From Leeuwenhoekiella marinoflava DSM 3653 (GTDB lineage: Bacteria > Bacteroidota > Bacteroidia > Flavobacteriales > Flavobacteriaceae): a stretch of DNA of 64,000 nt. The notes under the pieces are model-generated. The model was not told where the DNA came from and made no database searches. It worked only from the letters and a program-made list of their open reading frames with translations. Shown one piece after another: positions 34,932 through 45,483 of the stretch. The position numbers were made by a program, and so were the translations under genes. Location: NCBI RefSeq assembly GCF_900129005.1, contig NZ_FQUN01000003.1, positions 124,001 through 188,000 on the forward strand. Direction: 5' to 3'. The stretch's first letter is position 1; every line of letters starts with the position of its first letter.

Positions 34932-36809
34932 ATGTTAGAATTAGGAGGAATCATTATTTTAGGTATATTGGCTCAATGGGTTGCCTGGAAATTTAAAATA
35001 CCAGCAATTTTACCCCTTATATTAATCGGACTTTTTGTGGGTCCTATATCTACACTTTTCACCTATGATGGGTCTAAGTGGATAGAACCTATCTGGGATG
35101 GCGAAGTAGGGATTTTTCCCGGAGAGCGGCTGTTTAACTTTGTTTCGCTTGCCATTGGGATTATTCTTTTTGAAGGTGGACTTACCTTACGCTTTAGCGA
35201 GATTAAGAACGTAGGACCGGTTATTACCAAACTTATAATCATAGGTTCGCTGGTTACTTTTTTTGGAGCCGGTGCTGCTGCGTATTATATTTTTGATCTA
35301 AGCCTAAGAATCTCCTTTCTTTTTGCAGCCTTGATTATTGTTACGGGACCAACCGTGATTACACCTATTCTGCGTAATATTCCGCTTAAGAAAGATATTT
35401 CTACTATTTTAAAATGGGAAGGGATTCTTATAGATCCCATTGGTGCATTAGTTGCCGTATTGGTTTTTGAATTCATCAGCGTAGGTGCCGGTAGTGAGTT
35501 TACCTTGACGGCACTTGAAGAATTTGGTAAAATCGTTCTTTTTGGTTTTACCTTCGGTTTTACGTTTGCACACGCCTTAGCCTTGTGTATCAAACGCAAT
35601 GTGATTCCGCATTATTTATTGAATGTATTTACGCTTGCTTGTGTGCTGGGCGTTTTTGTACTTTCAGATATGTTTGCACACGAGAGTGGATTACTTTCTG
35701 TGGTAGTTATGGGGATGGTTATGGGGAATATGAAATTGCCTAACATTAAAGAACTACTCTACTTTAAAGAATCATTGAGTGTTCTTTTAATATCACTTTT
35801 ATTCATCCTGCTTTCTGCAAATATTGAAATGCAAGATCTGTATCTGGTTTACACTTGGAAGGCAGCCTTGCTTTTTGCAGTTGTAGTTTTTGTACTGCGA
35901 CCCATTGGTGTTTTCCTAAGTGCAAAAGGTTCCGGTTTAAAATTCAACGAAAAACTCTTTGTAAGCTGGGTAGGACCTCGTGGTATTGTTGCGGCAGGTA
36001 TCGCTTCTCTTTTTGGTTTACAACTAGTAAGCGAAGGTGTTGAAGGAGCAGAATACATCACACCATTGGTGTTTATGATCGTGCTGGGAACCGTTTTATT
36101 AAATGCAACTACTGCCCGATTGTTTGCTAAAATAGTAGGTGTTTTCCTTACGGAATCTAAAGGTATTGTGATCATTGGTGCTTCTAAAGCTTCTCGTATT
36201 ATTGGGGAATATCTGATGCAAAATGGGCGTCACGTTGTGCTTGTAGACAGCAACAGTTATAATATTGAAAAAGCAAAAGAACGCGGTCTAGAAGCTATAG
36301 AAGAAAGTATTTATTCTGATAGTCTGATGAATAATATTGAGTTGAATGATGTGGGCTATTTAATGGCCTTGACCGGAAACGGAGACATCAACGATTATGC
36401 GATAAACCGTTTTAAAGATGTTTTTGGAGAAAACGGTTCATTTAGATTGATTACACCAGAAGAAATGAGAAGTTCTGATGCTTCTCCGCACGAAGGACTC
36501 TTCTCTCCCACAGACGATTTTATTCGACTTACTGAAGTTGCCCGGGCACACCCTACGATTCAGGAGATTAATATTGAATCAAAAGAAGCTTTTGAAAAAC
36601 TGGTTAAAAGCACCCGTGCTGACGAAAATATCATTCCAATTTTCTTGAAAAAAGAATCTGGCGAACTCGAGATTCTTAAGTCTAATCTGAATGAGGTAGA
36701 TGTAGATAGTTTTACAGACACAAAATTAGTCTATCTGGGAAAACCTTTTGATCCTGAAGAAGTAGCTGTAGCTAAAAAAGAAGTTGAAGAATCAGACCTC
36801 GATTCGTAA
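34932..36809 (+). CDS. CPA1-type cation:proton antiporter with C-terminal TrkA-N domain
   Basis: A 625-residue protein. About 12 hydrophobic helices cover residues 1-400 (first ELGGIIILGILAQWVAWKFK; core ALIIVTGPTVITPILRNIPL with an Asp in EGILIDPIGALVAVLVFEFI; VSWVGPRGIVAAGIASLFGL near 345). A cytosolic Rossmann TrkA-N domain follows (GIVIIGASKASRIIGEYLMQ, VVLVDSNSYNIEKAKERGLE). It would exchange Na+ or K+ for H+ at the inner membrane, gated by nucleotide binding. Single gene with its own terminator. Confidence 0.92.
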   Translation: MLELGGIIILGILAQWVAWKFKIPAILPLILIGLFVGPISTLFTYDGSKWIEPIWDGEVGIFPGERLFNFVSLAIGIILFEGGLTLRFSEIKNVGPVITKLIIIGSLVTFFGAGAAAYYIFDLSLRISFLFAALIIVTGPTVITPILRNIPLKKDISTILKWEGILIDPIGALVAVLVFEFISVGAGSEFTLTALEEFGKIVLFGFTFGFTFAHALALCIKRNVIPHYLLNVFTLACVLGVFVLSDMFAHESGLLSVVVMGMVMGNMKLPNIKELLYFKESLSVLLISLLFILLSANIEMQDLYLVYTWKAALLFAVVVFVLRPIGVFLSAKGSGLKFNEKLFVSWVGPRGIVAAGIASLFGLQLVSEGVEGAEYITPLVFMIVLGTVLLNATTARLFAKIVGVFLTESKGIVIIGASKASRIIGEYLMQNGRHVVLVDSNSYNIEKAKERGLEAIEESIYSDSLMNNIELNDVGYLMALTGNGDINDYAINRFKDVFGENGSFRLITPEEMRSSDASPHEGLFSPTDDFIRLTEVARAHPTIQEINIESKEAFEKLVKSTRADENIIPIFLKKESGELEILKSNLNEVDVDSFTDTKLVYLGKPFDPEEVAVAKKEVEESDLDS

Positions 36810-36833
36810 GAAACAAGTTGGTTTTTAAGTTTT

Positions 36834-36860
36834 AAAGGATGCTCGTGAGCATCCTTTATT
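36834..36860 (+). terminator. Intrinsic terminator
   Basis: AAAGGATGCTC pairs with GAGCATCCTTT, followed by T-rich sequence. Confidence 0.75.
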
Positions 36861-36962
36861 TTTAATGAAATATCAGATTTTCAGTATATTAAAGTTTTAT
36901 TAATACTTATGTTTCATGTATTTGATTAGAAATAGTTAAGTAACTTTCTAAAAAAGAATGCT

Positions 36963-38057
36963 ATGAAAAACAGACGTACTTTTCTTAAAAATACCGGACT
37001 TGCATTGGCTGCAACAACATTGCCACTACCCTATTTTGCATGCTCAAAACCGCAAAAAAAGCTTGGCGTTGCGCTTTTAGGATTAGGCGGTTATGCGATT
37101 AATAATCTCGCTCCGGCTTTGAATGAAACAAAGCATATAGAATTACGCGGCATCGTAACCGGAAGTCCTGAAAAGATTCCTGTTTGGCAAGAGAAATATG
37201 GTATTAAAGATGAGAATGTCTACAACTATGAGACCTTACCAGAGATTGCAAACAATCCGGATATTGATGTTGTATATATCGTAACGCCTACTTTTCTTCA
37301 TAAAAAATACAGTGTGATGGCTGCCAATGCCGGTAAACATGTTTTTTGTGAAAAACCAATGGCAATGACGGTAGAAGAATGTCAGGAAATCATCGCGGCT
37401 TGTGATAAAAATAAGGTGAAGCTTGCTATTGGCTACCGTATGCAACACGAGGAAAATACTCAAACCATTATAAATTGGGCAGAAACAAAACCTTATGGAG
37501 CACTAGAACATGTGCATACCGAAGCCGGATTTAAAATAGATTCTAGCGGAGGTTGGCGTTTAGATGGTGCCAAAGGTGGTGGCGCAATTTACGATATGGG
37601 CGTGTATCCTATTAATGCAATGCGCTATGCAACAGGATTAGAACCGATCTCGCTTACTGCCACACATGAAACGCAGCGACCGGACTTATTTTTAAATGGT
37701 GCTCCTGAGATTACTTATTTTGATTTGGAATTCCCTAATGGTATTACAGCTAAAGGTCGGGTTACCTATGCAGATAACGTCAATTTTCTAAAAGTGAATT
37801 GTACTGACGGAAATTATGAATTGTCACCTTTTCAAAGTTATAATGGCGTAAAAGGTAGCACGAGCGATGGTAAAACCTTAGCTCCGTGCAACTGCAATCA
37901 ACAAGCGATACAAATGGATGATGATGCACTGGCAATATTGAATAATAAACCGCTAATAGCTCCCGGGATTGAAGGTTTACGAGATATTCAAATAGTAGAA
38001 GCTGCTTTAGAATCGGGTCGCAACGGTGGTAAAAAAATAGAACTGAAACAGTATTAA
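36963..38057 (+). CDS. Gfo/Idh/MocA-family oxidoreductase with twin-arginine signal
   Basis: A 364-residue protein. NRRTFLKNTGLALAATTLP is a twin-arginine signal and PYFACSK is a possible lipobox, so the enzyme is probably exported folded. The NAD(P)-binding fold is GVALLGLGGYAINNLAPAL; HVFCEKPMAMTVEECQEI carries the conserved EKP. The C-terminal domain has GGGAIYDMGVYPINAMRYAT. Such enzymes act on sugars and sugar derivatives. It resembles the secreted glucose-fructose oxidoreductase type; substrate unknown. It is convergent with the lepA operon. Confidence 0.88.
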   Translation: MKNRRTFLKNTGLALAATTLPLPYFACSKPQKKLGVALLGLGGYAINNLAPALNETKHIELRGIVTGSPEKIPVWQEKYGIKDENVYNYETLPEIANNPDIDVVYIVTPTFLHKKYSVMAANAGKHVFCEKPMAMTVEECQEIIAACDKNKVKLAIGYRMQHEENTQTIINWAETKPYGALEHVHTEAGFKIDSSGGWRLDGAKGGGAIYDMGVYPINAMRYATGLEPISLTATHETQRPDLFLNGAPEITYFDLEFPNGITAKGRVTYADNVNFLKVNCTDGNYELSPFQSYNGVKGSTSDGKTLAPCNCNQQAIQMDDDALAILNNKPLIAPGIEGLRDIQIVEAALESGRNGGKKIELKQY

Positions 38058-38092
38058 AAACAAACACCCTCGCAAAATTAATGGAGGGTGGT
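38054..38092 (-). terminator. Probable terminator of the lepA transcript
   Basis: On the minus strand CACCCTC and GAGGGTG pair around an 11-13-nt loop followed by TTTGTTTTT. It lies 28 bp past the stop of the small gene after lepA. Confidence 0.5.
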
Positions 38093-38119
38093 GTTCAAGG
38101 TTATAATATGATTGAAAGA

Positions 38120-38287
38120 TTACTCTTTTTTAGAGGTAAAATACTCAGAGATTACCATAAAAATTCCTGCTACGGCGCCAATGGCTAATACCCAAACTGC
38201 AAACTGATTTTGATTTGCAGCCGTCCATTGACTGATTGCCCCGCAACTAATGATCAGACCAAGCCCGATGAGTTGAATACGCTTCAT
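38120..38287 (-). CDS. Predicted 55-residue membrane protein coupled to lepA
   Basis: The ATG directly abuts the lepA stop (TAAATG), so it is translationally coupled. The 55 residues form two hydrophobic segments: IQLIGLGLIISCGAISQW and FAVWVLAIGAVAGIFMVI, ending SEYFTSKKE. No family recognised. Clean frame, tight spacing and a terminator-like hairpin downstream argue that it is real. Confidence 0.6.
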   Translation of the reverse strand: MKRIQLIGLGLIISCGAISQWTAANQNQFAVWVLAIGAVAGIFMVISEYFTSKKE

Positions 38288-40084
38288 TTAATCATTCAGT
38301 TTTAATACCGCCATAAATGCTTCTTGCGGAATTTCAACATTACCTACCTGACGCATACGTTTCTTACCTTTTTTCTGCTTTTCTAATAGCTTTCGCTTAC
38401 GCGAAATATCACCACCATAACATTTTGCGGTAACATCTTTTCGAAGTGCTTTTACCGTCTCTCTTGCAATGATTTTGGCTCCGATAGCCGCCTGAATAGG
38501 AATATCAAATTGTTGACGCGGAATGAGTTCTTTTAACTTCTCACACATCTTTTTACCTATGTCATACGCGTTGTCTTTATGCAGTAAAGCCGAAAGCGCA
38601 TCTACAACATTTGCATTCAACAGTACATCAACTTTCACAAGGTGCGAAGCACGCATTCCTATGGGTGCATAGTCAAAGGAAGCATAACCTTTAGATACGG
38701 TTTTAAGACGATCGTAGAAGTCAAAAACAATTTCCGCTAGCGGCATATCAAAACTCAATTCAACACGTTCTGGAGTCAGATACGTTTGATTTGTTATTTG
38801 ACCACGTTTTTCGATACAAAGCGACATAACCGGTCCTACAAAATCTGCCTTGGTAATAATCGAAGCTTTAATAAAAGGCTCCTCTACACGATCCATTCCT
38901 GAAGGATCTGGCAGATCTGAAGGATTATTAACCAGTATGGGTGTTTCTTTATCTTTTATGGTGTAGGCTTGATACGATACGTTAGGTACGGTAGTAATCA
39001 CGGTCATATCAAACTCACGTTCCAGACGTTCCTGAATGATTTCTAAGTGCAACATTCCTAAGAATCCACAACGGAAACCAAAACCTAATGCAGCAGAACT
39101 TTCCGGTTGAAAAACCAGAGACGCATCGTTAAGCTGTAGTTTTTCCATTGAAGAACGTAAATCTTCATAATCTTCAGTATCTACAGGGTAAATACCGGCA
39201 AATACCATCGGTTTTACATCTTCAAAACCTTCAATCATATTCGTAGTAGGATTCTTAGCATCGGTTATGGTATCCCCTACTTTTACTTCTTTTGCTTCTT
39301 TGATACCGGTAATGAGGTAACCCACATCACCTGTTTTAATCACTTTTTTAGGAGTTTGTTTCAAGTTTAGCGTTCCTACTTCATCAGCATAATAGGTTTT
39401 TCCGGTCGCCATAAACTTAATGTGCTGCCCTTTTGTGATCTCGCCATTAAGCACTCTAAAATAAGTCTCTACTCCTCTAAACGGATTGTAAACCGAATCA
39501 AAAATAAGAGCCTGCAGTGGTTCGTCAACAACACCTTTGGGAGCCGGAATACGTTCGATGATTGCATCTAATATTTCCTGAATTCCCAAACCTGTTTTTG
39601 CACTGGCAGGTATCACATCTGAAGCATTACAGCCCAAAAGATCTACGATATCATCTGTAACTTCTTCAGGGTTTGCACTAGGTAAATCTACCTTATTCAG
39701 CACCGGAATAATTTCCAAATCATTCTCTAAAGCCAAATATAAGTTAGAAATGGTCTGCGCTTGTATACTTTGTGCAGCGTCTACAATAAGCAAAGCTCCT
39801 TCGCAAGCAGCAATACTCCTTGAAACTTCATATGAGAAATCTACGTGACCCGGAGTATCAATAAGATTCAAGATATAAGGTTCACCGTTGTGTATATAAT
39901 TCATCTGGATTGCGTGCGACTTAATGGTAATACCACGCTCGCGCTCCAGATCCATACTATCTAGTAATTGCTCTTGTTTTTCACGGGCAGTTACAGAGCC
40001 GGTAGCATCGAGTAAGCGATCTGCCAGAGTACTTTTACCATGATCAATGTGAGCGATAATGCAAAAATTGCGAATGTTCTTCAT
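38288..40084 (-). CDS. lepA: Elongation factor 4 (LepA)
   Basis: A 598-residue translational GTPase of standard LepA length. G1 is [15 protein letters not shown] (residues 10-24), G3 [16 protein letters not shown]4 [15 protein letters not shown]. Domains II and III follow, and the LepA-specific C-terminus includes [20 protein letters not shown] and [20 protein letters not shown]. It promotes back-translocation or late initiation steps on ribosomes. First gene of a two-gene unit with the 55-residue membrane protein. Confidence 0.97.
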   Translation of the reverse strand: MKNIRNFCIIAHIDHGKSTLADRLLDATGSVTAREKQEQLLDSMDLERERGITIKSHAIQMNYIHNGEPYILNLIDTPGHVDFSYEVSRSIAACEGALLIVDAAQSIQAQTISNLYLALENDLEIIPVLNKVDLPSANPEEVTDDIVDLLGCNASDVIPASAKTGLGIQEILDAIIERIPAPKGVVDEPLQALIFDSVYNPFRGVETYFRVLNGEITKGQHIKFMATGKTYYADEVGTLNLKQTPKKVIKTGDVGYLITGIKEAKEVKVGDTITDAKNPTTNMIEGFEDVKPMVFAGIYPVDTEDYEDLRSSMEKLQLNDASLVFQPESSAALGFGFRCGFLGMLHLEIIQERLEREFDMTVITTVPNVSYQAYTIKDKETPILVNNPSDLPDPSGMDRVEEPFIKASIITKADFVGPVMSLCIEKRGQITNQTYLTPERVELSFDMPLAEIVFDFYDRLKTVSKGYASFDYAPIGMRASHLVKVDVLLNANVVDALSALLHKDNAYDIGKKMCEKLKELIPRQQFDIPIQAAIGAKIIARETVKALRKDVTAKCYGGDISRKRKLLEKQKKGKKRMRQVGNVEIPQEAFMAVLKLND

Positions 40085-40252
40085 AGACGTTCTTCATCAA
40101 TGTTCGCAGTAAGCGAACTTTAGCCCGCAAATATACAGTTTAGAAAATGCATTTTCTAATAAATATGTTTTCAAACGAAATAGGTTTTTTTTACTAAAAA
40201 TCCGGAGTTTAATTTTATTTTAACAAAGATTTTACATTAGTTTTGAAAATAT

Positions 40253-42658
40253 ATGAAGTATACCATATTATTCTCCATTTTAATTGCGCCCTTTGCCGTT
40301 TTTGCTCAATCAAATGAAGTAAAAACTAAGACCATCAATGATAAAAAAAAGGCTGTTGGTTATGCAAATGTTCTGCTACTTAATGCAGCAGATTCAAGTT
40401 TTGTAAAGGGTACTATGAGTGATGAAAATGGTAGCGTTATTTTTAATGATGTTACTCAAGGAAGCTATTTATTAAAAGCCAGTTTTGTTGGATACAAAGA
40501 TTTTTACAGCGAAATTTTTGAAGTTCAAAACGCTGTTGAACTTCCACATTTAATTTTAGCAGAGAATACAGAGTTTTTAGATGCTGTGACGGTTACTGCT
40601 AAACGACCTGTAGTGCAGCGGAAAATAGACCGCTATATTTATAATGTTGAAAATACTGTGGTATCATCAGGAACTACTTTTGATATTTTAAAACGCACTC
40701 CGGGAGTTATTTTGAGTCAGGGAGAACTTCTGGTAAAAAACAGACCAGCTCAGGTTTACATAAACGATCGAAAGGTTTACTTAACTAGTGATGAATTGCA
40801 ACAATTGTTAGAAGGTTTTGCTGGAGTCAATGTAAAATCTGTTGAGGTAATTACCACACCTCCTGCAAAATACGATGCGGAAGGAGGAGCAATCTTAAAT
40901 ATTGTTACTTCAAAGAATTTATCAATTGGTTACAAGGGAAGCTTTAACGCTTCAAACACAGTGGGTATTTTGCCTAAATATGCAGTAGGAACCAGCCAAT
41001 ATTATAAAACAGATTGGTTAAATGCATATGCGAGTTATACCTTCAATTCTCGTTTTGACACAAAAACCGATGAAGGTTTTATTCAGTTTTTTAACCCTAA
41101 CGGAAGCGAAAAAACAACTTGGGATGATTTATTTAAACGTGATACACGTACTTTTTCGCACAGCTTAAATACCATATTAGATTTCACCTTAAGTGAAACA
41201 GAATTGTTGAGTTTTAGCGCAAATATTTTACATACACCTAGAGCAAATTCAGATATTAGCGGTAGAACAGAAATTTATAATCCTCAAGGCCAATTAGATT
41301 CGCTGTATACTACGCAGAGCAGGTTGGAGAATCAAAATGATAATTTCTTGTTTAATCTGAGTTATGAAAAACAGTTAGGAGATAACGGAGCCAGTTTATC
41401 TGCCAACGCTAATTATATTGATTATACTAATGATCAAACCCAAACTGTTGCAACGCGTTATCTTTCACCGCAAGGCAATCTTTTAAACGCGAATGCATTC
41501 AGCACCATACCTACTCAAAACTCAAAAATTTATACCGGTCAGTTAGATTATACCGGCAATTTAGGAAGCTGGGGATTTGAAGCCGGCGGAAAGTTTTCTG
41601 GGATTAATTCTGAAAGCAGACAGGAGTTTTTCAATACAACAGGCGATGTAAACGAGTCTGATGCGATACTGAATGATAATTTTGATTATACCGAAGCTAT
41701 TTACGCATCGTATTTCAGCTTTGCTAAAGATTGGAACAAATGGAGTTTTAAAGCCGGTCTGCGCAGTGAATATACAGATGCTAACGGAAACTCCAGAACT
41801 CTGGGTGTTGTGAATACTCAACAGTATTTTGAGCTGTTCCCAACTATTTACTTGATAAATACTCCTTCTGATAATCATTCTTTTGGAGTTGAATATAGCC
41901 GTAGAATTGACCGTCCACGTTTTCAAAGCTTAAACCCGTACAGGTATTTTTTAAATGAAAATAATTTTCAGGAAGGAGATCCTAATATTCAACCGGCTAT
42001 TGCTAATAAAATAAAGTTCAACTATACCTATAAAAATAAGTTGAGCTTTGATTTGTATTGGGATCGTATAGATAATGCGATGAGTGTTTTACCATTTCAG
42101 GATAACGAGAACCTAACCTTAAGAAGTGTAAATACTAATTTGAATTATGAGCAACAATTTAGTCTTGATCTTACTTATAGTGAGTTTGTGAATAACTGGA
42201 TGTGGATGAGTGTATATGCTTCTGGTTTTAGAATTGAAAATGAATTCAATAGCCTTGATGAAACTGAAGGAACTGTAGCTAAGAGAGTAAATGGCATGTT
42301 CCTACAGACTCAGAATTATATAATTATTAAACCCGATTTAACGGTAACGGTAGCAAATGATTTTTTGAGTAATTTTTTATCGGGATCTTATGAATATAAT
42401 CGACCGCAATACAGACTTAATATAGATATTCAAAAAAGATTTTTAGATGGAAGATTGATTATAAATCTGGCATCAGAAGATCTTTTTAATACCTATAATA
42501 TTCCGCTTACTTCCAGATATTCAAATCAAAACAACTCCTTTTTTGCAAAACCAGAATCTCAGAAAATACGCGTAGGCTTACGTTACAAATTCGGGAACTT
42601 TAAATTGCGTGACAACAGTAGAGAAACTTCGGCTGAAGAAGAAACGCGTCTTCAATAA
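40253..42658 (+). CDS. Outer-membrane beta-barrel protein with carboxypeptidase-regulatory-like N-terminus
   Basis: An 801-residue protein with a signal peptide (ILFSILIAPFAVFAQ). A CarboxypepD_reg-like/CNA-B domain follows at about residues 25-100 (VGYANVLLLNAADSSFVKGT, ASFVGYKDFYSEIFEVQN). A plug-like segment comes next (ILKRTPGVILSQGELLVKNR, PPAKYDAEGGAILNIVTS). About 600 residues of barrel strands end in IRVGLRYKFGNFKL. This is the OMP_b-brl_3/TonB-receptor-like family; no SusD partner is present, and the ligand is unknown. Single gene. Confidence 0.88.
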   Translation: MKYTILFSILIAPFAVFAQSNEVKTKTINDKKKAVGYANVLLLNAADSSFVKGTMSDENGSVIFNDVTQGSYLLKASFVGYKDFYSEIFEVQNAVELPHLILAENTEFLDAVTVTAKRPVVQRKIDRYIYNVENTVVSSGTTFDILKRTPGVILSQGELLVKNRPAQVYINDRKVYLTSDELQQLLEGFAGVNVKSVEVITTPPAKYDAEGGAILNIVTSKNLSIGYKGSFNASNTVGILPKYAVGTSQYYKTDWLNAYASYTFNSRFDTKTDEGFIQFFNPNGSEKTTWDDLFKRDTRTFSHSLNTILDFTLSETELLSFSANILHTPRANSDISGRTEIYNPQGQLDSLYTTQSRLENQNDNFLFNLSYEKQLGDNGASLSANANYIDYTNDQTQTVATRYLSPQGNLLNANAFSTIPTQNSKIYTGQLDYTGNLGSWGFEAGGKFSGINSESRQEFFNTTGDVNESDAILNDNFDYTEAIYASYFSFAKDWNKWSFKAGLRSEYTDANGNSRTLGVVNTQQYFELFPTIYLINTPSDNHSFGVEYSRRIDRPRFQSLNPYRYFLNENNFQEGDPNIQPAIANKIKFNYTYKNKLSFDLYWDRIDNAMSVLPFQDNENLTLRSVNTNLNYEQQFSLDLTYSEFVNNWMWMSVYASGFRIENEFNSLDETEGTVAKRVNGMFLQTQNYIIIKPDLTVTVANDFLSNFLSGSYEYNRPQYRLNIDIQKRFLDGRLIINLASEDLFNTYNIPLTSRYSNQNNSFFAKPESQKIRVGLRYKFGNFKLRDNSRETSAEEETRLQ

Positions 42659-42721
42659 TGTGCTCTAATTAAGAATATTTTTTCTAAAAATTTCATATAT
42701 CCTATTTAAAGAAACATTCCT

Positions 42722-42729
42722 TAATTTTG
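42722..42729 (+). promoter_or_regulatory. -7 box of dusB promoter
   Basis: TAATTTTG matches TAnnTTTG, 65 bases before the dusB start. Confidence 0.45.
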
Positions 42730-42793
42730 CGCGATAATCGCGATGCGATTACCTTGAGGTTTTTCTTAAAGGTATTTACTTAAAATTATTGCT

Positions 42794-43798
42794 TTGGCTA
42801 AAATAGGAGATATAGATGTAGGAGACTTCCCGTTGCTTTTAGCACCTATGGAAGATGTGAGTGACCCACCATTTCGTGCGCTTTGTAAAGAGCAGGGAGC
42901 AGATGTGGTGTATACGGAGTTTATCTCGAGTGAAGGTTTGATACGCGACGCAGCAAAAAGCGTTATGAAGCTTGATATTTACGAAAAAGAACGTCCTGTG
43001 GGTATTCAGATTTTTGGAGCCAATCTGGAGTCTATGCTGCAAAGTGTTGAGATTGTTGAAGCTTCAAAGCCAGATATCATTGATATCAACTTTGGTTGTC
43101 CTGTAAAGAAAGTAGTTTCTAAAGGTGCCGGCGCCGGTATTTTAAAAGACATTGATCTAATGGTTTCGTTGACCGAAGCCATGGTAAAACACACCAATCT
43201 TCCTATTACGGTTAAAACCCGCTTAGGTTGGGATCACGATTCGATTAAAATTGTGGAGGTTGCTGAAAGACTTCAGGATGTGGGGTGTAAAGCTATTTCC
43301 ATTCATGGGCGTACCCGCGCACAGATGTATAAAGGAGATGCCGACTGGAAACCGATTGCTGAGGTGAAAAATAACCAACGTATGCATATTCCGGTATTTG
43401 GAAACGGAGATGTTGATACTCCAGAACGTGCTGTAACGATGCGCGATGAATATGGTTTAGACGGAGCGATGATAGGTCGTGCAAGCATTGGCTATCCTTG
43501 GTTTTTTAGAGAGGTAAAGCATTATTTTAATACCGGTGAGCACTTAGCTCCGCCCACAATGCAAGAGCGCGTAGATGCTGCGCGCAGACATCTTAAAATG
43601 TCTATAGACTGGAAAGGTGAGAAACTAGGCGTTTTTGAAACCCGTCGTCATTATACCAATTACTTTAAAGGCATTCCCGGTTTTAAACCGTATCGTATGA
43701 AAATGGTAACCAGTGATGCTCCTGAAGATGTTTTTGCTGCTTTTGATGAAGTAGAAGCGCTTTTTGCAGATTACGATTTTGCTCAGCAAACTAGTTAA
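42794..43798 (+). CDS. dusB: tRNA-dihydrouridine synthase, DusB type
   Basis: A 334-residue FMN enzyme. The family N-terminus (AKIGDIDVGDFPLLLAPMED) begins directly at a TTG start codon; no in-frame ATG lies upstream. The barrel shows IDINFGCPVKKVVSKGAGAG with the catalytic Cys, ISIHGRTRAQMYKGDADW and GAMIGRASIGYPWFFREV. It reduces uridines in the tRNA D-loop. Its 3' end overlaps that of the convergent permease gene by 4 bp. Confidence 0.94.
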   Translation: MAKIGDIDVGDFPLLLAPMEDVSDPPFRALCKEQGADVVYTEFISSEGLIRDAAKSVMKLDIYEKERPVGIQIFGANLESMLQSVEIVEASKPDIIDINFGCPVKKVVSKGAGAGILKDIDLMVSLTEAMVKHTNLPITVKTRLGWDHDSIKIVEVAERLQDVGCKAISIHGRTRAQMYKGDADWKPIAEVKNNQRMHIPVFGNGDVDTPERAVTMRDEYGLDGAMIGRASIGYPWFFREVKHYFNTGEHLAPPTMQERVDAARRHLKMSIDWKGEKLGVFETRRHYTNYFKGIPGFKPYRMKMVTSDAPEDVFAAFDEVEALFADYDFAQQTS

Positions 43799-44997
43799 TC
43801 TTCTAACAGTTTAGGTCGTATAGTTGAAGAAGCCAAATAGGAGGCTAGAATTCCTAAAATTGAAATTGTAAAGAAGACCGCTAAGAAGTTCACCAGTGTG
43901 AATTCCATAGGATAGGGAAGTGTAGGGGTAATCATTTTAAGCTGAAATTGTAATTGAGCTCCCACGATTAAAGCTCCTAAAAAGATGCCTATAAGTCCGC
44001 CAAAAACGGTCATCATTGCTCCTTGTAAAAAATATATTTTTTTGATTTCTTTTAAGGAAGCGCCCAGACTGTGCAGGGTTTTAATATTCGCTTTCTTATC
44101 AATGATGATCATAATAATACTTCCCACCAGATTGAAAAGCGCGATGATTAATACCAGTGTGAAAATTAAGTAAACCGCGAGATTTTCAGCATTCAACATT
44201 TTATAAAGCTTGTCGTTAAGTTGAAAACGCGTTTTTACTTCAACTTGATCTCCAAAAAGTCTTTGAACAGAATCTTTAACCACAAGCGGATCTGCATTCG
44301 GCTTAATTTTAAGCTCTAACGCACTGAGGGTAGTGTCATCATAGCGTAATAATTGACGCACATATTCCAGATTTGTAAAGATGTATTTCTGGTCGATTTC
44401 TTCATTCACTTGAAAGATATCTGAAACTACCAGTTGCGAAGTGTTAAATGCCTGACTGGGATCTGTAAATTGTCCGGTTCCCGGTTTGGGTACCATCACC
44501 CTGAGCAAATCTGTATAATTATTGACGCCTAGAGAAAGAATACGTGAAATGCCAAAACCTATCGCAGCTACCGGTTCTTCGGGCGTAATCCAGTTTCCGT
44601 AAAGTAAGGTGCTGTCTATATTATTAACACGCATATAATTTTCATCAACACCTTTGATGTAAGCAATATGATTTTTCCCTCTAAATTCAAGAAAAGCGCG
44701 TTCTTCAATGATCTGCGTATAGTCAGCAACACCTTCAATATCCTTGAGGTCTTCCCTTTGTTTCTCAGAAAAAGAAATGGTTTTTCCGCTTGCAGGAATT
44801 ATTTTTAAATCAGGATCAAAAACTGAAGAAAAAGATAGACTGAAATCTTTCAATCCTGAAAATCCTGACAATACTATAAATAGTGCAGCAGAGCCTGCAA
44901 TAATACTTATAGCCGAAATCAGAGTAATGATATTTATAGCATTGTTACTGCTTTTTGTAAACAGGTAACGTTTTGCGATAAATACTGAAAACTTCAA
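43795..44997 (-). CDS. FtsX-like ABC permease, LolC/LolE type
   Basis: A MacB/FtsX-type permease. From a TTG at 44997 the N-terminus reads as FSVFIAKRYLFTKSSNNAIN, where homologues begin; this leaves 10 bp after the rbfA stop. An ATG at 45048 would add 17 residues and overlap rbfA by 41 bp, so I prefer the TTG. Four transmembrane helices: IITLISAISIIAGSAALFIV near the start and three at the C-end (LVLIIALFNLVGSIIMIII; MMTVFGGLIGIFLGALIVG; FLAVFFTISILGILASYLA). A large periplasmic domain lies between. It would move lipoproteins out of the inner membrane with LolD. Co-transcribed with rbfA. Confidence 0.85.
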   Translation of the reverse strand: MKFSVFIAKRYLFTKSSNNAINIITLISAISIIAGSAALFIVLSGFSGLKDFSLSFSSVFDPDLKIIPASGKTISFSEKQREDLKDIEGVADYTQIIEERAFLEFRGKNHIAYIKGVDENYMRVNNIDSTLLYGNWITPEEPVAAIGFGISRILSLGVNNYTDLLRVMVPKPGTGQFTDPSQAFNTSQLVVSDIFQVNEEIDQKYIFTNLEYVRQLLRYDDTTLSALELKIKPNADPLVVKDSVQRLFGDQVEVKTRFQLNDKLYKMLNAENLAVYLIFTLVLIIALFNLVGSIIMIIIDKKANIKTLHSLGASLKEIKKIYFLQGAMMTVFGGLIGIFLGALIVGAQLQFQLKMITPTLPYPMEFTLVNFLAVFFTISILGILASYLASSTIRPKLLED

Positions 44998-45007
44998 AAA
45001 TGTAGTC

Positions 45008-45400
45008 TTATGATTTTTTACGACGCGGAAGCAAATCGGGATTTTCAATAGGATCTTCTGTTCCTTTTAAAGACTTGTCAATACCGTCTATATATTCTAG
45101 AGAGTCATCAATAAAAAATTGAAGCTCTGGCATACGACGCAACTGGTGTCTGGTACGGTTTGCAATTTCATGTTTAATAAATGGCTTTACCGCTTTAACC
45201 TCTTTGAGCATGGCTTCGGCTTGAGTATGTGGAAACACGCTCATATACACTTTAGCCTGAGATAAATCTGTAGTCACGTTTACTTTACTAACAGAAACAA
45301 TGATGCTTTTAGCGCCGGCTTGCATCAATGCTTTTTGAATGACATCTACCAAGTCGCGTTGCAGAACACCTGCTACCTTTTTTTGTCTGTTTGTTTCCAT
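45008..45400 (-). CDS. rbfA: Ribosome-binding factor A
   Basis: A 130-residue KH-like protein. The N-terminus KKVAGVLQRDLVDVIQKAL, the strand VSKVNVTTDLSQAKVYMSVF and the C-terminal block TRHQLRRMPELQFFIDDSLE are diagnostic of RbfA, which matures the 30S 5' domain. First gene of an rbfA-permease unit commonly seen in flavobacteria. Confidence 0.94.
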   Translation of the reverse strand: METNRQKKVAGVLQRDLVDVIQKALMQAGAKSIIVSVSKVNVTTDLSQAKVYMSVFPHTQAEAMLKEVKAVKPFIKHEIANRTRHQLRRMPELQFFIDDSLEYIDGIDKSLKGTEDPIENPDLLPRRKKS

Positions 45401-45483
45401 AGTGCAAAAGTACGTTTTTTCTTATTGCATTTACTTTTGCAATTGTGTCATTTACTCGATAATCGAGATTTAAATGATCTGAG

